Below, piece after piece: positions 8,068 to 14,978 of a DNA stretch of 21,026 nucleotides. This stretch comes from an uncultured Anaerolineae bacterium (lineage in GTDB: Bacteria > Chloroflexota > Anaerolineae > B4-G1 > DUEL01), in the NCBI GenBank assembly GCA_937942115.1, contig CALDFY010000028.1:1-21026 (forward strand). Direction: 5' to 3'. The notes under the pieces are model-generated. The model made no database searches. It was not told the DNA's origin and saw only the letters and a program-made list of their open reading frames with translations. Every line of letters begins with the position of its first letter. The first letter of the stretch is position 1. A program made the translations under genes and the position numbers.

Positions 8068-8865
8068 ATGGACCTCTCTATCGTCATACCCTGTTACAAC
8101 GAAGTTGAAAATGTCTCTAAGATGCAAAGGGAGTTTCTTCCCGTTGTCGCCGAACTGGCCAGGACCCATTCGCTGGAAGTTGTCTTTGTGGATGATGGGA
8201 GCACCGATGGAACCTGGCAGGCGCTTACGGAAACTTTCGGCAACAATGAGGAGGCGCGGGTAGCCTTTAGATTTGAACGTCACCCCGTCAATCGGGGGCT
8301 GGGGGCAGCTATCCGCACGGGCTTCACTGCCTCTTGTGGTAATGTGGTCATCACGACGGACAGTGATGGGACGTACCGGTTTTCGGAAATTCCTGTGATG
8401 CTCTCTTATCTCACGCCCGATGTGGACATTGTGACGGCATCTCCCTACCATCCGGCGGGCGGCGTGGAAGGAGTCCCGGCATACCGGCTGATCCTCAGCC
8501 GTGGCTCCTCTTTTCTCTACCGGTTTCTGGTCAACCGGCGGATACATACTTATACCTCTCTCTTCCGGGCGTATCGTCGGGAAGTGATAGCGCGCGTTCC
8601 GTTTCAATCCGACGGCTTCCTGGCTGGCACCGAGATTCTGGTCAAAGCAATGCTGATGGGATACCAGGTGGCCGAGTATCCCTCTGTGCTCCATTCACGG
8701 GCCTTCGGTACGTCTAAGGCGAAGTTAATTCGGACCATTCTGGCCCACCTGCGTTTTCAGGCACGTATCCTGATGCATCGGCTCCACCTGGCCCCGCTGA
8801 TAGATAGGGGTACCCGCTCTCCCACGGGCATAGAAATCCGGTCGCCGGATAACGACCGGGTGTGA
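8068..8865 (+). CDS. GT2 family glycosyltransferase (dolichol-phosphate mannosyltransferase-like)
   Basis: A 265-residue GT-A fold enzyme without membrane segments. VIPCYNE (6-12) begins the nucleotide-binding fold, VDDGSTDGT is at 41-49, NRGLGAAIRTGF at 75-86, and TTDSDG at 96-101 is the metal-binding DxD-type motif. The C-terminal part (TSLFRAYRREV, then GTEILVKAMLMGYQVAEYP) matches the DPM1-like subgroup, which usually charges a polyprenyl phosphate with a sugar from a nucleotide donor. That role would feed the GT-C proteins in this window, but the acceptor is inferred. The DSDG sequence differs slightly from the more usual DADG. The ATG at 8068 is chosen over a GTG at 8053 because GGGGGA and GCGGGA lie just upstream. 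The epimerase gene follows after 13 bases. Confidence 0.85.
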   Translation: MDLSIVIPCYNEVENVSKMQREFLPVVAELARTHSLEVVFVDDGSTDGTWQALTETFGNNEEARVAFRFERHPVNRGLGAAIRTGFTASCGNVVITTDSDGTYRFSEIPVMLSYLTPDVDIVTASPYHPAGGVEGVPAYRLILSRGSSFLYRFLVNRRIHTYTSLFRAYRREVIARVPFQSDGFLAGTEILVKAMLMGYQVAEYPSVLHSRAFGTSKAKLIRTILAHLRFQARILMHRLHLAPLIDRGTRSPTGIEIRSPDNDRV

Positions 8866-8878
8866 AAGTGAGAGATTG

Positions 8879-9961
8879 ATGAAGATTGTGTCTGTGGTCG
8901 GAGCGCGTCCCGAATTTATCCAGGTAGCCCCGGTCAGCCGCGCCCTGCGGGAGAGGCATCAGGAAATCCTGGTGCATACCGGGCAGCACTACGATTACCT
9001 GATGTCGCAGGCCTTTTTTGACGAACTGGACATCCCCGCGCCGGATTATAACCTGGAGGTGGGGTCTGGATCGCACGCGCGACAGACAGGGGAAATACTG
9101 ATCCGTCTGGAAGAAGTGCTCCTTAAAGAACGCCCTGACCTGGTGATTGTGCGGGGGGATACCAATTCCACGTTAGCGGGCGCGCTGGCTGCCAGTAAGT
9201 TACACATTCCCACAGCACATATTGAGGCGGGGGAGCGGAGTTTTGATCGGCGGATGCCGGAAGAGATCAATCGCCTGGTGGCAGATTGTCTGGCCGACAT
9301 CCACTTCTGTGCCAGCCGGAGAGCCGTGGAGCGATTGGCCGCTGAGGGGATCACGGCTTCCGTGTACTGGGTGGGCGATGTGATGCTGGACGCGATGCTC
9401 CAGAACCGACCCATCGCCCGTCGTAAATCCCGCATCCTGGAGCGCCTGGGGCTGGAACCGGGGACATACGGCCTCGTGACCGTGCATCGTGCAGGGAATA
9501 CCGATAATCCTGGGCGGCTGCAGCAAATCGTTACGGGCCTGAATCGTGTGCCGGAAATCGTCATCTTTCCCGTCCATCCTCGCACCCGAAAGGCCCTGGC
9601 TCAACTGGATGTCCCTTTCGCAGACCATGTCCGGCCGATAGAGCCGGTGAGTTACTTTGATATGATTGTGCTGGAGGAGAACGCCCGCATGATTGCCACC
9701 GATTCCGGCGGCGTCCAGCGGGAGGCCTACTTCCTGGGCGTTCCGTGCCTGACCCTGCGGGATGAAACGGAGTGGGTGGAGACCGTAGAGGCCGGCTGGA
9801 ACGTACTGGTGGGTACTGAACCCGAGCGAATTGTGGAAGCATGGCTGACTTTCTCGCCCCCGGCAGACCGCCCTCCCATCTTCGGTGACGGAAGAGCCGC
9901 CCAGCGGATCGCGGAGATTCTGGAGAACGGCGTCGTGGGCTTTGGTGCGCCCCGTGGATAG
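8879..9961 (+). CDS. UDP-GlcNAc 2-epimerase family (WecB/WbpI-like)
   Basis: A 360-residue non-hydrolysing 2-epimerase of standard length. Motifs are VVGARPEFIQ (6-15), HTGQHYD (33-39), RGDTNS (92-97) with catalytic-type Asp94, HIEAG (114-118) with Glu116, TVHRAGNTDN (201-210), PVHPRT (241-246) and TDSGG (274-278). The family converts UDP-GlcNAc to UDP-ManNAc, or, in WbpI, UDP-2,3-diacetamido-glucuronate to the manno form. Given the neighbours, inversion at C2 of the diacetamido sugar is the likely last step here. TVHRAGN replaces the more common HR(E/A)EN, a mild variation near the UDP site. The ATG is preferred to a TTG one codon earlier. The ribosome binding site is weak (GTGAGAG). Confidence 0.9.
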   Translation: MKIVSVVGARPEFIQVAPVSRALRERHQEILVHTGQHYDYLMSQAFFDELDIPAPDYNLEVGSGSHARQTGEILIRLEEVLLKERPDLVIVRGDTNSTLAGALAASKLHIPTAHIEAGERSFDRRMPEEINRLVADCLADIHFCASRRAVERLAAEGITASVYWVGDVMLDAMLQNRPIARRKSRILERLGLEPGTYGLVTVHRAGNTDNPGRLQQIVTGLNRVPEIVIFPVHPRTRKALAQLDVPFADHVRPIEPVSYFDMIVLEENARMIATDSGGVQREAYFLGVPCLTLRDETEWVETVEAGWNVLVGTEPERIVEAWLTFSPPADRPPIFGDGRAAQRIAEILENGVVGFGAPRG

Positions 9962-9967
9962 AGGGGG

Positions 9968-9975
9968 AAGGAGGG
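9968..9975 (+). promoter_or_regulatory. Ribosome binding site fixing a GTG start
   Basis: AAGGAGGG, 5 bases before the GTG at 9981. It decides the start of the FAD protein, whose frame is open back to 9885 inside the epimerase gene. Confidence 0.8.
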
Positions 9976-9980
9976 AATCC

Positions 9981-11348
9981 GTGAGAGTCGGTATCGTCGG
10001 CGGGGGGATGATGGGGGTCAGCATCGGTTACTTCCTCTCGCAGCAAGGTGCAGAGGTTGAAATCTACGAGGCCTCTTCCAGGCTGGGGGGACTGGCCGAT
10101 ACGATAACTTTGGAGGACGGGGTCCCGGTAGATCGGTTCTATCATGTCATCCTGTCCAGCGACAGCCACCTGCGGCAACTTTGCGAAGAACTGAATATCG
10201 CCGACCGGTTGCGCTTTCGCGAGACCCGAATGGGTTTTTACCATCAGGGCAAAATCTTCTCCATGAACAATATGGTGGAGTTTCTGCGGTTCCCACCTCT
10301 GGGTTGGGCCGACCGCTTCCGTTTAGGGTTGACGGTATTGTATGCGCAGTTTGTCCGGGATTGGCGCCATCTGGAGGGGACCAGTGTTGAGGAGTGGCTG
10401 GTACGTCTGAGCGGTCGGCGCACTTTTGAGAGCATCTGGCGTCCGATGCTCAGGGCCAAATTTGACGGTGGGTTTGAAAACACCCCTGCTACTTACATCT
10501 GGGCCCGTCTGGTGCGGATGAAGTCCACCCGAAAGGGCATCAGTCAGAAAGAAGAAGCGGGACATCTTATCGGTGGGTACATGACCCTGGTTGAGGCAAT
10601 GACCGGGCAGATAGAGGCCAGGGGAGGCAAAATTCATCTCCGTTGCCCTGTAGAAGAGATTGTGATGAAAGACGGACGTGCCATTGGGCTTCGTGCGGGG
10701 CAGGATGTCTATCCCTACGATGCCATCGTGGTCGCCCTGCAGATTCCCATTTTTCGCAGGCTGATTCCTGACGCAGACCCCTCTTATCGCGATTTTCTCG
10801 GAAAGACGGATTATTTGGGAGTCATCTGTCCTTTGCTGGTCCTGGACCGACCACTGACCGGTTTCTGGACGCTGAACATCACCGATGATCGGATTCCCTT
10901 TACTGGTATCATTGAAACGACGACCTATATTGATCCGGAATTTGTGGGAGGGCACCATCTGGTTTATCTACCCAAGTACACTCTTCCCGGTAGCCCCTGG
11001 CAGCGGAAATCGGATGAGGAGATCCGCGAGATATGGCTCCAGCACCTGGAAGCCATGTTCCCGCATTTTGACCGGCGGTGGATTCGCTACTTTCTTGTGC
11101 ACCGGGAGCAGTACGTGGAACCTCTGCACGGGCTGAATTCCACACACCTTATCCCGCAGGTCAAGACCCCTGTAAAGAATCTGTACCTGGCCACCACGGC
11201 TCAGATTTACCCGGCGTTGACCAACAGTGAGTCGGTGACCCGGCACGCCCGCCGGGTGGATCAGGCCATTCTTGAAAAAAGTCCAACGCCGATTCCATTG
11301 TCGCCTGAAGCGGCCGCACGAATGGCTACAGTGGATACGCTGGCGTAG
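9981..11348 (+). CDS. FAD-dependent amine-oxidase-like oxidoreductase (HemY/UGM-like fold)
   Basis: A 455-residue soluble flavoprotein. The N-terminal dinucleotide-binding motif GGGMMG (7-12) is followed by an acidic residue at the end of strand 2 (E30) and by RLGGLA (34-39), the typical FAD-binding signature of the amine oxidase/protoporphyrinogen oxidase superfamily. Near the C-terminus, NLYLATTAQIYP followed by LTNSE matches the second FAD contact region. Related proteins often sit beside GT2 enzymes in surface-polysaccharide clusters, usually with unassigned function. A galactopyranose-mutase-like or nucleotide-sugar oxidation role is possible but not shown by sequence. It begins 19 bases after the epimerase and appears to close the lower-G+C cassette operon. 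The superfamily is certain; the reaction is unknown. Confidence 0.8.
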   Translation: MRVGIVGGGMMGVSIGYFLSQQGAEVEIYEASSRLGGLADTITLEDGVPVDRFYHVILSSDSHLRQLCEELNIADRLRFRETRMGFYHQGKIFSMNNMVEFLRFPPLGWADRFRLGLTVLYAQFVRDWRHLEGTSVEEWLVRLSGRRTFESIWRPMLRAKFDGGFENTPATYIWARLVRMKSTRKGISQKEEAGHLIGGYMTLVEAMTGQIEARGGKIHLRCPVEEIVMKDGRAIGLRAGQDVYPYDAIVVALQIPIFRRLIPDADPSYRDFLGKTDYLGVICPLLVLDRPLTGFWTLNITDDRIPFTGIIETTTYIDPEFVGGHHLVYLPKYTLPGSPWQRKSDEEIREIWLQHLEAMFPHFDRRWIRYFLVHREQYVEPLHGLNSTHLIPQVKTPVKNLYLATTAQIYPALTNSESVTRHARRVDQAILEKSPTPIPLSPEAAARMATVDTLA

Positions 11349-11386
11349 GCCGCTTCCGGATGTGCAGGGAGAAACGGGGGATTGAA

Positions 11387-12994
11387 ATGCAACCCAAAAC
11401 GAGTGCTCTGACCAGGTTGGCGGTAACCCTCAAGGTCAATCAGAGGGCAACTATGGCCGCTCTCGCCGTTGCGGTTGTCCTGTTCCTGGCCCTGTACCAT
11501 CTGAGGGACTACCCCTTAACCTGGTTCGACGAAGGCTCCCACCTGCACGTCCCCAAGACCCTCGTGCGCTTTGGCGTCTACGCCGATTACAGCAGCGAGG
11601 GTTTCCGTTATTATGGGCCGACGATCGGCGTCGGCCCAACGGTGATGTTGCCCATCGCGGCGGCTTTCAAACTCTTTGGTATCGGATTGCTGCAGGCCCG
11701 GCTGGTGATGGTCCTGTACCTGCTGGCGGCGATTTATGCTTTCTATCGCCTTGCCCTCGTACTGGGCGACCATCGGCTGGCCTGGGTAGCCACTGCGCTG
11801 CTGGTGACGTCGCGGGGTATCTCCCTGATAGAGTACGGACGCCAGGTATTGGGAGAAGTACCCGGGCTCTTCTTCATGGTGGCCGGGCTGGGTCTGTGGC
11901 TGGCTGCATGGGAGAAGGCCAGTGGGTGGCGGCTGGGACTGGTCGGATTGCTGCTGGGGCTGGCGATGATAACCAAGAACCAGTACTTGCTGGTGCTGGT
12001 GCCGACACTGGGCCTGGCGTGGCTGACCAACCTGGTTTACTATCGCACTGCATCCCACCGCACCTTCATCATTCCCGGCCTGGTTTCCATTGCTTGTTTT
12101 GCCCTCTGGCAGGGCTATATGGTCCTCTACCTGGGCCCGGCGACGGCCGGCGAGAACCTGGAGATGCTGCGCGAGCAGACGGCCGGCGCCGCCCTTGTCT
12201 TCTCCGCTGATCGGATGAAGGAGAGCCTCAAATATCTGTTGAGCCTTGACGTGTTCCTGGGGATGCTGGCACCGGCGCTGGTTTACGGTTTTGTGATCTC
12301 CCTGCCCCGGCAGCGGGATGGACAGCGGTGGGGCACGTTGCTCATCCTGACCGTCGTGAACCTGGTCTGGTACATGGTCGCCTCCATCGGCTGGCCGCGC
12401 TACGCCTTCCCGGGCCTGGCCATTGCCAGCCTGTTCGTCGCTGACTTTTTCCACAGGCTCACCGGGGGCTTCCAATTGGGAGGGAGGGCTCTTTGGCAGG
12501 CGCTACGGGGAAGAGCGTCCGATCTGCAGAAGGATGCACTGCGCTGGGCCATGCTGATCTGGCTGGCGATGACAATCGCGCGCCCCCTGCTCTACACTGT
12601 GCGACAGGTGGTGTCGCCGCCCCCCAATCTGCCTGTAGCGATGGCGGCCTATCTGGATCAATATGTTCCTCGCGATGCACTGATTGAGACGTTTGAGCCA
12701 GAGATGGGCTTCCTCACTGATCACAATTACCACTTTGCCCCTATGTTGCCACAAGCCGTGCGCCATGTCTGGCTCGGCGGATCGCCGCCAGTGCTGAGTT
12801 ATGATTTTGTCCAAAAGGAACATCCGGACTATGTGCTGGTAGGCCCGTTTGCTCATTGGATCAACCTGTATCCAGCGGAACTTCTGGCAGAGCATTACCG
12901 ATTGGTTGTCCGTTTTGAGGGCAGTTGGCCCCTTGGGTATGAGTTGTATATGCGATCTTCGTTGCCATCCCTGCTTTCTCTCTCGGCTCCCTGA
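11387..12994 (+). CDS. GT39/ArnT-like membrane glycosyltransferase
   Basis: A 535-residue multi-pass protein. After the first membrane segment (about 22-37) comes YPLTWFDEGSHLH (42-54). The DE pair (48-49) is the hallmark acidic motif of the PMT/ArnT superfamily, and YYGPTIGVGP further on leads into the second helix. About ten membrane segments follow. The C-terminal soluble part from about residue 420 includes a DALIETFEPEMGFLTD stretch. I predict use of a polyprenyl-linked sugar donor at the outer face of the membrane. The start at 11387 follows ACGGGGG at 6 bases and is preferred to an in-frame ATG at 11360. There is a 38-base gap from the FAD protein, so it may be the last gene of that operon. 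A long palindrome lies 52 bases downstream. Confidence 0.85.
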   Translation: MQPKTSALTRLAVTLKVNQRATMAALAVAVVLFLALYHLRDYPLTWFDEGSHLHVPKTLVRFGVYADYSSEGFRYYGPTIGVGPTVMLPIAAAFKLFGIGLLQARLVMVLYLLAAIYAFYRLALVLGDHRLAWVATALLVTSRGISLIEYGRQVLGEVPGLFFMVAGLGLWLAAWEKASGWRLGLVGLLLGLAMITKNQYLLVLVPTLGLAWLTNLVYYRTASHRTFIIPGLVSIACFALWQGYMVLYLGPATAGENLEMLREQTAGAALVFSADRMKESLKYLLSLDVFLGMLAPALVYGFVISLPRQRDGQRWGTLLILTVVNLVWYMVASIGWPRYAFPGLAIASLFVADFFHRLTGGFQLGGRALWQALRGRASDLQKDALRWAMLIWLAMTIARPLLYTVRQVVSPPPNLPVAMAAYLDQYVPRDALIETFEPEMGFLTDHNYHFAPMLPQAVRHVWLGGSPPVLSYDFVQKEHPDYVLVGPFAHWINLYPAELLAEHYRLVVRFEGSWPLGYELYMRSSLPSLLSLSAP

Positions 12995-13046
12995 GTTACT
13001 GCTTTGCGGCACGGGGAGAACAGGGGAGGCCAGGGAAGAAAGGGTT

Positions 13047-13073
13047 CGGGATGGTTCATAATGAACCATCCCG
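13047..13073. promoter_or_regulatory. Perfect 27-bp palindrome between two genes
   Basis: CGGGATGGTTCAT (13047-13059), one central A, then its exact complement ATGAACCATCCCG (13061-13073). The gap between the GT-C gene and the propeller gene is 102 bases, and this fills its centre. The 1-base centre makes a stable RNA hairpin loop unlikely without opening pairs, and no T-run follows. A dimeric-protein operator or a transcription-stalling cruciform are both possible. Confidence 0.55.
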
Positions 13074-13086
13074 GTGTAGATCGTGT

Positions 13087-13091
13087 AGAGG
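13087..13091 (+). promoter_or_regulatory. Ribosome binding site for the propeller protein
   Basis: AGAGG, 5 bases before the ATG at 13097. It supports this start over the in-frame ATG at 13061, which lies inside the palindrome and would displace the signal peptide. Confidence 0.6.
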
Positions 13092-13096
13092 AAAAG

Positions 13097-14608
13097 ATGG
13101 GTCACAACTTTTATATCCGATGGTGGATATGTGTGCTGATGATCCTGTGTATCAGCGCTGGAACCGTTGGCAGTTCGGAGGCCCAGCGATCTCGTTGGAG
13201 TCAACCGATAGAACTGGTTGCTCCCTTTCCAGGCGGGGACTGGCTTCCCGATATCACGGTAGACCCGCAGGGGGATGTCCATGTCGTATGGTCTGGGGGC
13301 CAGTGCTCCGCCAACTACGAAAAACCATGCTTGATGTATAAGCGGCAACAGAGAGGAATATGGCAACCTGCTTATGATGTCTTTTTAGATCAAGGTGCCG
13401 GACAATCGGCCATTCGGACTGCCGTTGCGGCTGACTGGGTCGGGCGTCTCCACCTGGTTTACTTGAAGGACTTCATGGACATCGTTTACCAGCAAGCATG
13501 GATTGCAAGCGCTAACTCTGCCAGGGCCTGGTCAGAGCCGCGACGGATGAGTGGCTTTGGTCACGCCTATTTTCCAGACATCGCTGTCGGCCCGGACGGG
13601 GTTCTGCATGCAGTGTGGACCGAGTCTACACCGGGCGAGCCCAGCAAGGACTGCCCGCCAGGCCTCTGTTCCGATATTTTTTATCGGCAATCCACAGATG
13701 GGGGAATCCGCTGGTCGCCCCCCGTCAACCTCTCCCGCTCCGAGGTGGGGACGATGAAAGTGCATGTCCTGGCTGACGGCCTGGGCCGGGTCCACGTCTT
13801 CTGGGAAGAGGGCGGGGACCGTTGGGTTCCTAATGATCGCCTCGTCGGTGTGGCCTATGCTCTCTCTACTGACGGCGGGGTGACCTGGAGCGAACCGCAG
13901 GTCTTCACCCATACTGGGGGAGTTCCCCGTCAAATCATGGCAGGTGTAGATGCCTATGGGCGAATCGTTGCCATCTGGAGGTTGGTGCCAGGGGACGGTA
14001 TTTACTACCAGGTCTCTCAGGACGGACGAGACTGGTCGGTACCTCAGCGAATTCCGGGCATCTGGCCTGTGGAAAGCGCGGCCATTTACGACGACTATGA
14101 TGTGGCTGCCGATAGCCTCGGTAACTTGCATTTTGTTGTCTCCGGGCGAGATTCCCCCGTCGGTCAGCAGGCCATATTCCATATAGAGTGGGATGGTCAC
14201 AACTGGTCAGCACCTGAGGTGGTCTCCCCTTACGAGGGCTACCCGGAGTTTCCCAGAATCGCTGCAGGTCTGGGGAACAGGCTTCACGTGGTGTGGTATA
14301 GCAAACAGTTGCCCGGCTACGAGGAGGGACAGATTACACACGTGTGGTACAGTACCCGGGAGATTCCTGTACCCGCCTGGACCCCGGCTCCCATGCCGAC
14401 GCCGACGGAGACCCCGCCGCCCCCCACCCGGACCCCCTTCCCGACGCCCACTCCGTTCCCCACCGTCCCGCCGGAAGCCGTCCGCCCCTTCAACCCGGCC
14501 ACCCTCTACACCGAGGGGGATGAAGTGACCAGCCTGATGCTCTCCCTGCTGCCGGTGGCGGCGCTGATCGGACTGATCGCGGTCATCTCCCGCGCCCGAC
14601 GGCGGTAA
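13097..14608 (+). CDS. Secreted Asp-box (BNR/sialidase-fold) beta-propeller protein with C-terminal anchor
   Basis: A 503-residue protein. Residues 1-30 form a signal peptide (hydrophobic 9-22, ending near SSEAQ). Repeated blades show D-x-x-GxxHVVW-type strands at about 49-66, 159-175, 225-237, 335-348 and 387-401. Two clear Asp boxes, STDGGIRW (199-206) and STDGGVTW (257-264), and a weaker SQDGRDW mark a sialidase-like propeller. A Pro/Thr-rich stretch (427-460) leads to a single hydrophobic segment (about 478-497) and the basic tail RARRR, so the propeller is displayed outside and anchored in the membrane. Catalytic sialidase residues are not recognisable, so a binding or structural role is as likely as hydrolysis. 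The start is chosen from AGAGG and the signal peptide. The Pro/Thr linker may be a glycosylation target for the neighbouring enzymes. Confidence 0.8.
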   Translation: MGHNFYIRWWICVLMILCISAGTVGSSEAQRSRWSQPIELVAPFPGGDWLPDITVDPQGDVHVVWSGGQCSANYEKPCLMYKRQQRGIWQPAYDVFLDQGAGQSAIRTAVAADWVGRLHLVYLKDFMDIVYQQAWIASANSARAWSEPRRMSGFGHAYFPDIAVGPDGVLHAVWTESTPGEPSKDCPPGLCSDIFYRQSTDGGIRWSPPVNLSRSEVGTMKVHVLADGLGRVHVFWEEGGDRWVPNDRLVGVAYALSTDGGVTWSEPQVFTHTGGVPRQIMAGVDAYGRIVAIWRLVPGDGIYYQVSQDGRDWSVPQRIPGIWPVESAAIYDDYDVAADSLGNLHFVVSGRDSPVGQQAIFHIEWDGHNWSAPEVVSPYEGYPEFPRIAAGLGNRLHVVWYSKQLPGYEEGQITHVWYSTREIPVPAWTPAPMPTPTETPPPPTRTPFPTPTPFPTVPPEAVRPFNPATLYTEGDEVTSLMLSLLPVAALIGLIAVISRARRR

Positions 14609-14609
14609 A

Positions 14610-14626
14610 GCCTGGATGTGCCAGGC
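14610..14626 (+). terminator. Short hairpin after the propeller gene
   Basis: GCCTGG-ATGTG-CCAGGC forms a 6-bp stem with a 5-base loop, beginning 2 bases after the stop. There is no T-run, so it may be a weak terminator or simply the left border of the repeat array. Confidence 0.4.
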
Positions 14627-14636
14627 ACTTCCAGAT

Positions 14637-14950
14637 GTTCGTAGTCCGCCACGCAGCGCAGCGGAGTGGCGTCCAAAACGGCACTCCACTCCGTTCCGTG
14701 CCTTACTACGAACGGTTTGTAGTCAGCCACGCAGCGCGGCGGAGTGGCGTCCAAAACGGCACTCCCCTTCGTTCCGTGCCTCACTACGAACGGTTCGTAG
14801 TCCGCCACGCAGCGCAGCGGAGTGGCGTCCAAAACGGCACTCCCCTTCGTTCCGTGCCTCACTACGAGCGGATGTTCGTAGTCAGCCACGGAGCGAAGCG
14901 GAGTGGCGTCCAAAACGGCACTCCCCTTCGTTCCGTGCCTCACTACGAAC
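14637..14950 (+). repeat. Tandem array of four 77-bp palindromic repeats
   Basis: Copies are at 14637-14713, 14715-14791, 14793-14869 and 14874-14950. They are joined by 1, 1 and 4 bases, giving periods of 78, 78 and 81. Each starts GTTCGTAGT (GTTTGTAGT in copy 2) and ends ACTACGAAC (ACTACGAGC in copy 3). All are in the same orientation as the single copy at 2085-2161 and differ from it at only 2-4 positions. The array is flanked on the left by AGAT and on the right by GACTTTT, as is the single copy, which suggests that the core multiplied inside one element. Periods divisible by three keep several frames open, creating false ORFs on both strands. It fills most of the 370-base gap before the GT4 gene, and I see no gene in it. 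Confidence 0.92.
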
Positions 14951-14968
14951 GACTTTTAGATGGGTTCT

Positions 14969-14973
14969 GAGGA
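14969..14973 (+). promoter_or_regulatory. Ribosome binding site for the GT4 gene
   Basis: GAGGA, 5 bases before the ATG at 14979. It places the true start after the repeat array rather than at 14616, where the frame opens. Confidence 0.75.
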
Positions 14974-14978
14974 TTTTT

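Noticed and set aside
13097..14608. Active sialidase
   Set aside because: Asp boxes are present but the arginine triad and catalytic Tyr/Glu could not be identified, so only the propeller fold is claimed.
14540..14608. PEP-CTERM or LPXTG sorting signal in the propeller protein
   Set aside because: A hydrophobic helix plus RARRR tail is present, but there is no PEP, LPXTG or comparable motif before it. It is described simply as a membrane anchor.
14506..14943. 145-residue repetitive minus-strand protein, and a 111-residue plus-strand one at 14635-14970
   Set aside because: The internal repeats come only from the 78/81-base periodicity of the palindromic array. No ribosome binding site or known domain.
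14637..14950. CRISPR array
   Set aside because: The repeats are separated by only 1-4 bases, so there are no spacers, and each unit is a long palindrome. No cas gene is present.
14616..14978. 121-residue N-terminal extension of the GT4 protein
   Set aside because: It is the translation of the tandem repeats. The GT4 fold begins at 14979, with GAGGA upstream.
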